From Advenella kashmirensis W13003 (GTDB lineage Bacteria > Pseudomonadota > Gammaproteobacteria > Burkholderiales > Burkholderiaceae_B), in assembly GCF_000506985.1 (NCBI RefSeq), contig NZ_KI650979.1, positions 2,170,710-2,234,709 on the forward strand: 64,000 bases of DNA, read 5' to 3'. The notes beneath the pieces were generated by a model that had not been told where the DNA came from, did no database searches, and was given only the letters and a program-made list of their open reading frames with translations. Positions 36,484-45,362 of this stretch are shown piece after piece (within the stretch, counting starts at the first letter, position 1; each line of letters starts with the position of its first letter). Position numbers and translations under genes: made by a program.

Positions 36484-38559
36484 ATGACTATTGATTATTC
36501 AATTGTGCTGAATCTGCACAACGAAGCGCCTTATTTGAAAAGGACGATGCGCTCACTTGCCCAGGCAGCCAGCTTTGCCAGGCATAAAGGGCTGACGAGC
36601 GAGCTGGTACTGGTGCTGGACAGCCCCGACGAGGCTACGCGCGAGTGGGTTGCAAAGGCGGATTACCCCGAGTTCGATTCGCATAAAACGTTGCACGTGA
36701 AGAACCGTTCCCTTGGTCTGTCCCGAAACGACGGGATTGCAGCAGCCAGCGGGCAATACATTACGACCGCCGATGCCGATGATCTGGTGTCATACAACTT
36801 CTTTGTCCAGATGCATGCCGCACTGCTTGAGCACGGCCCTAACACGATCATCTGTCCGGAACATGTGTGTTCCTTCGGCGATCGCACCTATTGGGGACAG
36901 TATACGTCCAGTGAAGATGTGACCAATATCATGTTGTTCGGGGCAAACTCCTATGTGTCCCGGATTGGCTGCCATCGCTCGGTATTTGATCGACTGCAGT
37001 TCATCGATGCACGCGGCGGCATGAAGGCATTCGAGGACTGGCATTTCAATTGTGAAGCGGTGGCTGCGGGTTTCCGTTTCGACATAGCCAGGGATACGGT
37101 TCTGTTTTACCGGCAGCGCCGCAATAGCATCATGACTACGTCTCATGGGCGCATCATTCCGTTTTCCAGGCTGTTCATGCCGACGGTGTTTGCGCAGCGC
37201 TGCGCCGAGGATTACAGGATAATCGATGGCCGAAAATGGTTTGACGGCTTCAATAGCGAACTGATGCGCCAGCGGCTTCTGGATTCGCAAGTGATGCTCG
37301 AGGCCATTGCTGCGGCAAATTATATCGAGCCGAAAATTGATATTGAACTGGTGAAACACCTCAATGTCGGCTCCTCGAAAGGCGGTCCGCTCTCACCAGG
37401 TTGCGCTTATTACGAAGCGGTCAGGCAACTGGACGACAGCCAGTTTACCGATGTCGTTCTGTTTCCGTTTGTCTCCAGAGGGGGCGGGGAGAAGTACATT
37501 CTTGATGTGGTGAAAGCGCTGCTCAAGCTGGATCCGAACAAGCGCATTCTGATCCTGACAGGAGAAAAATACGAGACGCATGCACTGCATTTGCTGCCGG
37601 AACAGTGTACCTTCATTGATTTGTACGAGATTTGTTCACGCTGGCAATTGAGTGATATACACATTATCACCCTTAGAATTATCCAGGCCGTGGCTGGCTC
37701 GAGCATGCTTCACATCAAGTCATGTCCATATGCCTTTGCGTTTTACGAGCGGTTTTCGGCTGAGCTGACTAATCCGGCCGTGTTCTATTATTTTAGTAAC
37801 GCTGTTTATCAGGATCGGGGGGTGAGCCTGGCCGATGGCAGCGGGCTCTACTTTATTTCCGAATTTGCGCCCAGCTTGACGCATATCATTTCAGATCAAC
37901 CGGCCTCTATCCAGTATGCGAAACAGCGCCTCGAACTGGATGGCCTGACGTGCGCAACCTTGTATGCGAAATGCGTCAGTCAATTGCAACCGGACAGTCT
38001 TGCACCATTCAAACCGGTCCGGCGGCTGTTGTGGGCTTCCAGGCTTGACTATGAAAAACGCCCGGAACTGATTCCGCTGATCGCTGCCCGCTTGTTTGAA
38101 TACGATCCGCAAATCGTACTGGATGTGTATGGACACAGTGTTTTCGTTGAAAACAGCAGCCCTTTCGGTACGATTCCCAATGTGACATACAAAGGGGGGT
38201 TTACCCGGTTTGCGGACCTGAATCCGGCAGGGTATGACGCCCTGGTCTATACGAGCCGCTTTGACGGCCTGCCCAATATCGTGCTCGAATCCATGGCGGA
38301 GGGATTGCTGGTGATTGCACCGGACGTCGGAGGAATTGGCGAGGTTGTCTACCGCGACCGGACCGGCCTGTTGATCGACAATGATAGCGAAGACCTGGTG
38401 ATGGCGGACCGTTATATGGATGCGATCAGCAAGCTCTACGAAAATGTGCTCGATGTCGATCAGCTCAGGAAGGGAGCGCTGTCTCTAATTCTTGAACGCC
38501 ATAGCGAACAGGCATATATGGCAAGTGTAAAGGAAATATTTCATTTGGCGGATCAATAG
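36484..38559 (+). CDS. Bifunctional glycosyltransferase, GT2-GT4 fusion
   Basis: 691 aa. Residues ~1-230 are a GT-A (family 2) domain: YSIVLNLHNEAPYLKRT, the DADD metal/nucleotide motif at 97-100, and ED at 184-185. Residues ~515-680 are a GT-B (family 4) nucleotide-binding half: LLWASRLDYEKRPELIPL, TYKGGF and SRFDGLPNIVLESMAEGL. The stretch between includes FVSRGGGEKYILDV, which resembles the N-half of the GT-B domain. Two linked activities would add consecutive sugars. The pyruvyl-transferase-like gene follows after 1 bp. Confidence 0.85.
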   Translation: MTIDYSIVLNLHNEAPYLKRTMRSLAQAASFARHKGLTSELVLVLDSPDEATREWVAKADYPEFDSHKTLHVKNRSLGLSRNDGIAAASGQYITTADADDLVSYNFFVQMHAALLEHGPNTIICPEHVCSFGDRTYWGQYTSSEDVTNIMLFGANSYVSRIGCHRSVFDRLQFIDARGGMKAFEDWHFNCEAVAAGFRFDIARDTVLFYRQRRNSIMTTSHGRIIPFSRLFMPTVFAQRCAEDYRIIDGRKWFDGFNSELMRQRLLDSQVMLEAIAAANYIEPKIDIELVKHLNVGSSKGGPLSPGCAYYEAVRQLDDSQFTDVVLFPFVSRGGGEKYILDVVKALLKLDPNKRILILTGEKYETHALHLLPEQCTFIDLYEICSRWQLSDIHIITLRIIQAVAGSSMLHIKSCPYAFAFYERFSAELTNPAVFYYFSNAVYQDRGVSLADGSGLYFISEFAPSLTHIISDQPASIQYAKQRLELDGLTCATLYAKCVSQLQPDSLAPFKPVRRLLWASRLDYEKRPELIPLIAARLFEYDPQIVLDVYGHSVFVENSSPFGTIPNVTYKGGFTRFADLNPAGYDALVYTSRFDGLPNIVLESMAEGLLVIAPDVGGIGEVVYRDRTGLLIDNDSEDLVMADRYMDAISKLYENVLDVDQLRKGALSLILERHSEQAYMASVKEIFHLADQ

Positions 38560-38560
38560 T

Positions 38561-39790
38561 ATGAATAACCAGTTAAGCAAGACAGAACAGAGCGATATCA
38601 TCGGCAAACGGACGGCGCTTCAGGCCGAGGTCATGGAATGCGAACCGCTGATCCGTCATTTGAAGCAGTTCGCGGAAAAGGGCGCAGTCTATTTGCCTAG
38701 CGCGGGCAATTTCGGGGATGGCCTGATCGGATTGGGTACGGTTTGTCTGTTCGAAAAAATTGGAATCAATCCCGACATCCACGATATCCTGGATGACCCC
38801 GGCGTGCCACGGGCAAAATATGTGATTGTCGGTGGCGGTGGTGGCTGGCTGGACGGACTCTGGAATCACTATGCCAAAATACTGGAAGGCTTTCTTGAGC
38901 AGGGTGGCCAGGCGCTGATCCTGCCCAGCACGGTCAAGGGCTTTGAGACATTCTTTCAAAAATACGCCAAGCAAATTACCATTTTCGCTCGCGAGCGGGT
39001 GTCCTATGATCATCTGCTGTCTATCACCGGGATGCAGGACAGGGTTTTTCTTTGTCACGATCTGGCTTTTGCCACGGATTTTTCGCTGTTCCAGATTCAC
39101 GGAGCCGAACATCGGCAGGGTAGACTGAATTTGTTTCGCGAAGACGAAGAGGCAGAAAATACCGACCACTATACGCGTAACTATGATTTATCGCTGCTGT
39201 GGAACAATCTGTCCTGGTTCGACAAGCAGACCTGCGTGCGGCGTCTGGCGCCGCTGATCGCGCTGATGTCGCAATTTGAACAGATTCATACCGACCGGTT
39301 GCATATGTCCATTCTGGGCACCCTCATGGGATGCCAGGTGACCATGCATCCGAGTGGATACTTCAAGAACAGCGCCGTATACGAGTACTCTCTGTCAGGA
39401 TTTCCGAACGTGACGTTCACCAGTCGCAAACCGGACGATAGTGACGACCCAGTAGCGGTATCCCGCATCCGGGATGGACAGGATATCGAAGCGCTGGCAG
39501 ACCTGTCGGAGCGAAATCGCATGCTTGATGAAGAGCTGCAGGCCACCCGTGATCGCAATCTCAATTATGCTTATCGTCTTGATGATCTTGCCAGGCAGCT
39601 GGAGGAGAGTGCCCGTGCCCACGCCGAGAGCATGCCCAGCGCGGCACAGCAGGCCTATCTGGCGTCAAGAGGATACCGATTCTGGGTGCGTTACAATGAA
39701 TTCTACGAGGACGAGCGCATGGGCCCGGCCCTGCGAAAATTGCGTTCGGTAGCCGGAAATGTGTTGCGCAAGGCCGGTCTCCTGAAATAA
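38561..39790 (+). CDS. Polysaccharide pyruvyl transferase family protein with C-terminal coiled coil
   Basis: 409 aa. Residues ~40-290 match the pyruvyl transferase (ExoV/CsaB-like) fold: YLPSAGNFGDGLIGLG, VGGGGGWLDG and QIHTDRLHMSILGTLMG, the conserved histidine/arginine block. Members transfer pyruvate from PEP onto a sugar, making a ketal. Residues ~307-358 are heptad-rich (ALADLSERNRMLDEEL, then DDLARQLEES) and likely coiled coil. The last ~40 residues (WVRYNEFYEDERM; LRKLRSVAGNVLRKAGLLK) look like a basic amphipathic helix. The tail is unusual and suggests membrane attachment. Confidence 0.8.
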   Translation: MNNQLSKTEQSDIIGKRTALQAEVMECEPLIRHLKQFAEKGAVYLPSAGNFGDGLIGLGTVCLFEKIGINPDIHDILDDPGVPRAKYVIVGGGGGWLDGLWNHYAKILEGFLEQGGQALILPSTVKGFETFFQKYAKQITIFARERVSYDHLLSITGMQDRVFLCHDLAFATDFSLFQIHGAEHRQGRLNLFREDEEAENTDHYTRNYDLSLLWNNLSWFDKQTCVRRLAPLIALMSQFEQIHTDRLHMSILGTLMGCQVTMHPSGYFKNSAVYEYSLSGFPNVTFTSRKPDDSDDPVAVSRIRDGQDIEALADLSERNRMLDEELQATRDRNLNYAYRLDDLARQLEESARAHAESMPSAAQQAYLASRGYRFWVRYNEFYEDERMGPALRKLRSVAGNVLRKAGLLK

Positions 39791-39791
39791 G

Positions 39792-40622
39792 TTATTGACC
39801 GGGGCGGCGCAGCAGATAGCGATAAATAAACGCCCTTACTGCGTTCGGAACCAGCCGTACCGGCACCCGGCTGGCGATATTGATAGCCAGCTGCGGCAAG
39901 GACAGGAACCCCTTCCGATAGAAGCCATACTGGAAGCGGACTTCGTTCCAGGCATAGCGCCATCCGCCGCGCCGGCGGAACATACCCTCGCCGGCACGCG
40001 CATAGACCAGGACGTGCGCAAGATTGGCCACACGGGCCGACTGCATCAGCATGCGGATCCATAACGCATAATCTTCATAGAGCGCGTCGCTCTGGTAATT
40101 GCCGGCGGCAAGCACGGCCGATTTCCGGAACATGACGGTCATGTGATTGAAGGGGTTGCGGGTTTTGGCGAATCTGCCGATTGCAGAGGGGTCGGTCGGG
40201 ACCACACGGGACGCATAGGATTGGTCCGGCCGGGTTTCGAACTCCTTGATTTGCCCGCCAAGCAGGCTGACCTCGGGGTGCGTAGCGATATAGTCCAGCT
40301 GGTTTTCGAAACGCGTTGGCGTGCAGACATCGTCGCTGTCAAAGCGGGCAATCCATTCTTCATTGCAGGCGAGAACGCCTGCATGCAACGCCGGCCCCAG
40401 GCCCCGGTTGACTGGCAAAGCCACAACCTGCAGCGGCAGCCGGGCAGCAAAATCCCGGAGTACTGCTGTCAGCGCCGGTGTGACGGGTCCGTCCTGGACT
40501 ATCACCACCTGAGTCGGCTGGCAGGTATTGGCGATGACACTTTCCAGCGCGGCTGCCAGAAAATCGGGGTTGTCATTTTTATAGACTGCCATCAGCAGCG
40601 AGAAAGAGACGTGGTTTTTCAT
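39792..40622 (-). CDS. Family 2 glycosyltransferase
   Basis: 276 aa from the ATG at 40622; an in-frame start upstream would add 14 residues without family support. FSLLMAVYKNDNPDFLAAAL, VIVQDGP, NRGLGPALHAGV and FDSDD form a normal GT-A site, and EDYALWIRM carries the probable base. It is on the opposite strand to its neighbours, ending 1 bp from the pyruvyl-transferase gene. Short membrane-associated tail (RVPVRLVPNAVRAFIYRYLL). Donor and acceptor unknown. Confidence 0.88.
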   Translation of the reverse strand: MKNHVSFSLLMAVYKNDNPDFLAAALESVIANTCQPTQVVIVQDGPVTPALTAVLRDFAARLPLQVVALPVNRGLGPALHAGVLACNEEWIARFDSDDVCTPTRFENQLDYIATHPEVSLLGGQIKEFETRPDQSYASRVVPTDPSAIGRFAKTRNPFNHMTVMFRKSAVLAAGNYQSDALYEDYALWIRMLMQSARVANLAHVLVYARAGEGMFRRRGGWRYAWNEVRFQYGFYRKGFLSLPQLAINIASRVPVRLVPNAVRAFIYRYLLRRPGQ

Positions 40623-40841
40623 CGGATAGGACGGTAAATAGAGTACGACCGAAGTCCACGGCAATTCTGGGATAGAATAACAACTCGTTACGCATTCGGT
40701 CCGATTACGATACAGCCTTGCGTAGCCAGCCGCGCCCGGTTGTGGTCATGGCCCCGGAATGTTCGTGGCATGCTGCATTGTGCCGGGCATGCGATCTGCC
40801 GTTTACACATTCTGTTTTAACTCAAAAGTGTCGTGAAGAAT

Positions 40842-41789
40842 ATGGATAATTCAACGTTGCCCAGCATTGCGGTGATTGTACCGTGTTATAACGAAGCGGC
40901 GGCCGTCGGGGCGGTTGTGAGAGAGTTCTCCAGCGCGCTTCCCGAGGCGGAGATCTACGTCTTCGATAATAATTCCAGAGATAACACGGCCGAAATTGCC
41001 CGCGCGGCGGGCGCACATGTATTTCATGTCAGCAAAAAGGGCAAGGGCAATGTCGTTCGCCGCATGTTCGCAGATGTGGAAGCCGATATCTATATCATGG
41101 TCGACGGCGATGCGACCTATCATGCGCCGTCGGCCCCCGCCATGGTCGAGAAACTGCTGCGGGACAATCTGGATATGCTGGTGGGATGCCGGGTCGACGA
41201 GGGCACCCGGGAGAACTACCGCAGGGGTCATCGTTTCGGCAATCGTATGCTGACGGGTTCGGTCATGCAGATATTCGGTGGCGGATTTACGGACATGCTC
41301 TCGGGCTACCGTGTCTTTTCCCGGCGCTTTGCCAAATCATTTCCCAGTCTGTCCTCGGGTTTCGAAATCGAAACCGAACTGACGGTCCATGCGCTGGAAA
41401 ACGCCATGCCTTACGGCGAGATGGCCACGCCTTATGGTGCACGGCCCGAAGGGTCGGAAAGCAAGCTGTCGACATACAAGGATGGGATCCGTATTGCCCG
41501 TACAATCGGGCGGCTGTATATGTTTGAGCGCCCCCTTGCCTGTCTGTCGATTCTGGCCGCTATGTTCGCGCTGGCGGCGATTGGGCTGACTATTCCGCTG
41601 TTTCTGACCTGGCTTGAAACCGGATTGGTGCCACGCCTGCCCACGGCAGTGGCGGCGACGGGGCTGTCCGTTTTCGCCATGCAACTGTTCGTAGCGGGCA
41701 TTATTCTTGACTCTATCGGCAAAAGCCGCCGGGAAATGCGGCGTTTCGCCTATCTGGCCATACCGATTGTTTCCCGGCTGCCGGGATGA
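40842..41789 (+). CDS. Polyprenyl-phosphate glycosyltransferase, GtrB/DPM1-like
   Basis: 315 aa from the ATG at 40842; an alternative GTG lies at 40833. IAVIVPCYNEAAAVGAVV and the MVDGDATY metal motif place it with dolichol-phosphate mannose synthase and GtrB. Two hydrophobic helices occur near the C-terminus (~240-295). Such enzymes load a sugar onto undecaprenyl phosphate on the cytoplasmic side. Its stop overlaps the GtrA-like start by 4 nt. It is the first gene of a three-gene gtr-type module. Confidence 0.88.
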   Translation: MDNSTLPSIAVIVPCYNEAAAVGAVVREFSSALPEAEIYVFDNNSRDNTAEIARAAGAHVFHVSKKGKGNVVRRMFADVEADIYIMVDGDATYHAPSAPAMVEKLLRDNLDMLVGCRVDEGTRENYRRGHRFGNRMLTGSVMQIFGGGFTDMLSGYRVFSRRFAKSFPSLSSGFEIETELTVHALENAMPYGEMATPYGARPEGSESKLSTYKDGIRIARTIGRLYMFERPLACLSILAAMFALAAIGLTIPLFLTWLETGLVPRLPTAVAATGLSVFAMQLFVAGIILDSIGKSRREMRRFAYLAIPIVSRLPG

Positions 41790-42196
41790 AGCGGCTTTTC
41801 AGCGAGCTGCTGCTTTTCGGCCTGGTGGGCACGGCAGGGTTCATTGCCGATACGGCGGTCCTGTATCTGCTGCGCGATGCCTTGGGTAACTACTGGGCAC
41901 GTGCGGTTTCCTTTCTTTGTGCTGTATTCGTTACCTGGGTGCTCAATCGCAACCTGACCTTCCGCCGCAAGACCTCAAACAAAACGGCCAGGCAGGAGTT
42001 TTTGCATTATTTTGCCATGATGCTGGCAGGCGGCACGGTGAATTACCTGGCATACGCCGCGCTGGTGACATGGTCGCCCATAGTGCAGCGATGGCCTGTT
42101 CTGGGTGTCGCGGCCGGCAGTCTGGCGGGCATGGTCGTCAACTATCTGCAATTGCGTCTGGTGATGTATAAACATGATAAACATACTGGCGGCTGA
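41786..42196 (+). CDS. GtrA-like flippase
   Basis: 136-aa small membrane protein with four predicted helices and the family start ELLLFGLVGTAGFIADTAVLYLL, plus VLNRNLTFRR. GtrA proteins are thought to flip undecaprenyl-linked sugars to the periplasm. It is coupled by a 4-nt overlap to the GtrB-like gene and overlaps the next gene by 23 nt. This supports a lipid-linked sugar used outside the cytoplasm. Confidence 0.92.
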   Translation: MKRLFSELLLFGLVGTAGFIADTAVLYLLRDALGNYWARAVSFLCAVFVTWVLNRNLTFRRKTSNKTARQEFLHYFAMMLAGGTVNYLAYAALVTWSPIVQRWPVLGVAAGSLAGMVVNYLQLRLVMYKHDKHTGG

Positions 42197-43478
42197 CAAA
42201 CGTTTCCGATGGCGGGACCTGGCGCCTGTCCTGGGCTTTGTCCTGTGCGCATTTGCCTTTTATCCCGGTCTCATGACCTCCGACACGCTGGATCAGCTAA
42301 ATCAGGCCAATACCCAGCGGTTCAATGACTGGCATCCACCGTTGATGGCGTGGCTGTGGTCCCGACTGAATATGCTATTTCCGGCGGCGTCCGGCTTCCT
42401 CTTTCTGGATCTCTTTCTGCTGTGGTTCGGCTTGTTCATGATTGAACGCAGCATCCGCAGCCGCTGGTCAACGTGGATTTACCTGCTGGGTTTCATGCCA
42501 TTCGTGATCAATCTTTCAGGTGTGATATGGAAGGATGTCGCCACCGCGTACGCGTTAATGTGGGCTGCGTTTTGCTTGCTCAGACCCAGGTCGCGGGCCG
42601 GGCTGCTCCTGTTTTCCCTTTCCATCTTCGTGGCCATCGGTCTGCGCTATAACGCGTTGTTTTCCTGCCTGCCGCTGATCATCGGTTATTTCTGGCTCTG
42701 GTTCCGGTCACATCCGGGCCGCTGCAAAACGATCCGTGTGCTGGTGGTATCAGCCTTTTTTTTCATGATGCAATTGATCTGCCTGCACCTGTTCAATTAT
42801 CAGTTTTTGAATGCTACTCGCACGGCACCGCAAATTGTCATTATGGTGGACGACCTGGCCTATATGTCCACGCGGCTGGAGCGGTCCCTGGTGCCGGGTG
42901 TCGCTCTGGATGAGGTCACCCGCAATGTGCGCGAATCGGTTAATGATAATATTTTTCGCTATTCCCATGTGCCCGATTATGCTGCTGTCAAAGCCAGCTG
43001 GATGTCTTCCGTACGTGCCTATCCGCAACTGTATCTGACCTTTCGCAGCAAAGTGTTCCTGCGCTTTCTGGGACTATCCCTTGCCCCACCCTTTGCGCTG
43101 GATGAGCCGAGCTTCTCGTTCTGGCTCGACAGTTCCTACCAGCGTACTGACACCAATAGGCTGCGTCGGTTTGTCGGTCAATATGTCCAGGGCGTTGCCA
43201 GGGCATTGCCGTTCTTTTTCACGGGCCTGTTCTGGCTGCTTGTGGCAGCAGTCGTGTTTTGTGTGAGCGTGGCGACCCGATTGCCCTACAGACTAGTGAC
43301 AACCGTCCTCGCGCTCTCGGCGGGTATCAACATCATGTCGTACCTGCTTGTTGCCAACGCGCCGATTTTCCGCTACTACTATTGGAGTATTCTGGCCGGT
43401 TCGCTTGCCGCTATGTTGTTGGTGTTCGGCTATCTGGAACAACGCTGCCAGGCGCAGGCAAAGCTTTTTTTCAGGTAA
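42174..43478 (+). CDS. Polytopic membrane glycosyltransferase-like protein (serotype-type Gtr)
   Basis: 434 aa with about ten hydrophobic segments. The early loop SDTLDQLNQANTQRFNDWHPP places acidic and histidine residues outside the first helix, as in GT-C/DUF6020-like membrane transferases that use polyprenyl-phosphate sugars. A larger soluble region lies around residues ~220-290. It follows GtrB- and GtrA-like genes, the position of the serotype-specific transferase in gtr operons. The sugar added is unknown. Confidence 0.75.
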   Translation: MINILAADKRFRWRDLAPVLGFVLCAFAFYPGLMTSDTLDQLNQANTQRFNDWHPPLMAWLWSRLNMLFPAASGFLFLDLFLLWFGLFMIERSIRSRWSTWIYLLGFMPFVINLSGVIWKDVATAYALMWAAFCLLRPRSRAGLLLFSLSIFVAIGLRYNALFSCLPLIIGYFWLWFRSHPGRCKTIRVLVVSAFFFMMQLICLHLFNYQFLNATRTAPQIVIMVDDLAYMSTRLERSLVPGVALDEVTRNVRESVNDNIFRYSHVPDYAAVKASWMSSVRAYPQLYLTFRSKVFLRFLGLSLAPPFALDEPSFSFWLDSSYQRTDTNRLRRFVGQYVQGVARALPFFFTGLFWLLVAAVVFCVSVATRLPYRLVTTVLALSAGINIMSYLLVANAPIFRYYYWSILAGSLAAMLLVFGYLEQRCQAQAKLFFR

Positions 43479-43786
43479 TGGTAAGCATTTCGGAGACCGA
43501 TGTGTTTCACCCAGGGTCTCGCGAGTAGGGGTGAAACGTGCTGTAATGGCTGTAACTCCGATATTTGTCGCTGGCGCTGCCGCCTTTCCGATTTGCCGGG
43601 GACATATTGTAAAATCCCTCGCAGTCGGGGCTGGGTGGGATATTCGCAAGGTGCCGCGCCGGCGTCGTCCGGCTGGGCGCAATCAGAAGAATTATTCCGC
43701 TGGCGGCCACGTCTGTCCAGCGCACATCAATAGGCTGTTCCGGCGGTGGGGCGCGAACCGGCTTTTTTTGGATGGGTTTACATTAC
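43479..43786. other. 308-bp intergenic region before the ABC exporter
   Basis: Contains the 9-bp inverted repeat listed at 43504-43537 and otherwise no supported gene. Open frames crossing it run into the flanking genes without family support. It probably holds a promoter or leader for the ABC exporter operon; I see no consensus promoter. Confidence 0.5.
43504..43537 (+). repeat. Inverted repeat GTTTCACCC / GGGTGAAAC
   Basis: Perfect 9-bp arms (43504-43512 and 43529-43537) with a 16-nt loop that itself contains the palindrome CTCGCGAG. No T run follows, so it is not a typical terminator. It could be an operator or a leader hairpin. Confidence 0.7.
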
Positions 43787-44581
43787 ATGTTTTTATTCAA
43801 TATCAATCGGGGTCTGAGCGACATTGTCGCGGGCTTCCAGCACCGGCATATCTGGATGCTGCTGGCCTGGCTGGAAATCAAACAGCGTTATAACCGCTCC
43901 AAGATCGGGCCGTTCTGGCTGACGATCAGTATGGGGGTCATGGTTGCTGCACTGGGTGTGATTTATGGCGCTCTGTTCAAGATGAATTTGCGGGATTACC
44001 TGCCCATGCTGGCGATCGGGCTGGTGATCTGGTCCTTTATCTCGCTGACGATCACCGACGGCTGTAATACTTACATCGCGTCGACCAACTATTTGAAACA
44101 GATCGCGGTGCCCAAGTCCATTTTTATTCTGCAGACGATCTGGCGCAATCTGATCGTCCTCGCACATAACTTTGCAATTGTGATATTGGTGCTGCTGGGA
44201 TTCCAGATCTCGTTCTGGCATACCCTGCATTTGTTTGTACTGGGCATGATTCTGCTGCTCTGGAATTTGTGGTGGATCTGTACGGTGTCTTCCCTGATCT
44301 GCGCGCGCTTTCGCGATGTTCCGCAAATTGTCATCAGCATCCTGCAGGTTATTTTTTACGTAACGCCCATTTTGTTCAAGAAGGATATGCTGAGTAAATA
44401 TCCCTGGATTATTGACTTCAATCCGTTTGCCCACCTGATCGAAATCATTCGTTCACCTTTGCTGGGCGAGTATCCCAGCATCGAAAACTGGCTGGTTTGC
44501 CTGGTCATGGCAGTACTTGGGACTGTTCTGGCGATTTTCATGCACGGCCGTTATCGTGCCCGCGTTCCTTTCTGGGTGTAA
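43787..44581 (+). CDS. Polysaccharide ABC exporter, membrane subunit (Wzm-like)
   Basis: 264 aa from the ATG at 43787. Six hydrophobic segments and the ABC-2 signature, with the conserved cytoplasmic start LLAWLEIKQRYNRSKIGPFWLTISMG and the FYVTPILFKKDML / NPFAHLIEIIRSPLLGEYP ending. With the following ATPase it would move a lipid-linked polysaccharide across the inner membrane. The next gene begins 3 bp after its stop. Confidence 0.93.
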   Translation: MFLFNINRGLSDIVAGFQHRHIWMLLAWLEIKQRYNRSKIGPFWLTISMGVMVAALGVIYGALFKMNLRDYLPMLAIGLVIWSFISLTITDGCNTYIASTNYLKQIAVPKSIFILQTIWRNLIVLAHNFAIVILVLLGFQISFWHTLHLFVLGMILLLWNLWWICTVSSLICARFRDVPQIVISILQVIFYVTPILFKKDMLSKYPWIIDFNPFAHLIEIIRSPLLGEYPSIENWLVCLVMAVLGTVLAIFMHGRYRARVPFWV

Positions 44582-44584
44582 ATC

Positions 44585-45331
44585 ATGACAGCATACATAA
44601 AAGCAGAAAATCTGAATATCGAGATGCCGGTATACGATCTGAGTGGCCGCTCCATGAAGCTTCGCGTTCTGGGTTCGTTCAAGAACGAACGACTTAGTTC
44701 CAATCACGGCATCACTGTGGTCAAGGCGTTGCAGAATTTGCATTTCGAATTCGGCAATGGCGACCGGGTTGGCCTGGTGGGGCGCAATGGTGCAGGAAAA
44801 TCCACGCTGTTACGCGTTCTGGCAGGCATCTATGAACCCACCTATGGCACGCTGATTACCAAAGGCCGCGCCGTCGCGCTGCTGGATATGGGCCTGGGCA
44901 TGGATGAAACACTCAGCGGCTATGACAATATCCGCCTGCGTGGTACGCTGTTGGGCATGTCCAGTGCTGAAATCAAGGACAAGACCGAAGAAATTGCCGA
45001 TTTTACCGATTTGAACGATTATTTATATCTGCCTATCCGGACCTATTCGTCGGGCATGCGAATCCGCCTGGCTTTTGCGATTTCGACGGCGCTGGACCCT
45101 GAAATCCTGCTGCTGGATGAAGTGATCGGCGTGGGCGATGCCGCGTTTCTGGACAAAGCGAATAAGCGCCTGAAGGAATTCCAGCAGCGCGCCAAAATTG
45201 TCTTTGTTGCATCTCATTCAAACCAGGTTATTCGTGATATGTGCAACAAGGCCATCTGGCTGGATTCTGGCAAGCAGATGATGGTGGGGCCGGTGGAAGA
45301 AGTCATTTCGGCTTACGAACAGTCATTTTGA
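44585..45331 (+). CDS. Polysaccharide ABC exporter, ATP-binding subunit (Wzt-like, short)
   Basis: 248 aa. Walker A GRNGAGKST, signature YSSGMRIRL, Walker B ILLLDEVIGVGD and a VASHS switch are complete. It ends soon after the ATPase domain and so lacks the C-terminal carbohydrate-binding domain that recognises a capped chain end in long Wzt proteins. This resembles the KpsT/RfbE-type short form. Partner of the Wzm-like subunit just upstream. Confidence 0.93.
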   Translation: MTAYIKAENLNIEMPVYDLSGRSMKLRVLGSFKNERLSSNHGITVVKALQNLHFEFGNGDRVGLVGRNGAGKSTLLRVLAGIYEPTYGTLITKGRAVALLDMGLGMDETLSGYDNIRLRGTLLGMSSAEIKDKTEEIADFTDLNDYLYLPIRTYSSGMRIRLAFAISTALDPEILLLDEVIGVGDAAFLDKANKRLKEFQQRAKIVFVASHSNQVIRDMCNKAIWLDSGKQMMVGPVEEVISAYEQSF

Positions 45332-45362
45332 TTGGTACGACCCCGGCCAAGACAGGATCTTT

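Noticed and set aside
43348-43893. 181-aa frame bridging the gap before the Wzm-like gene
   Set aside because: Overlaps two well-supported genes in another frame and shows no family features.
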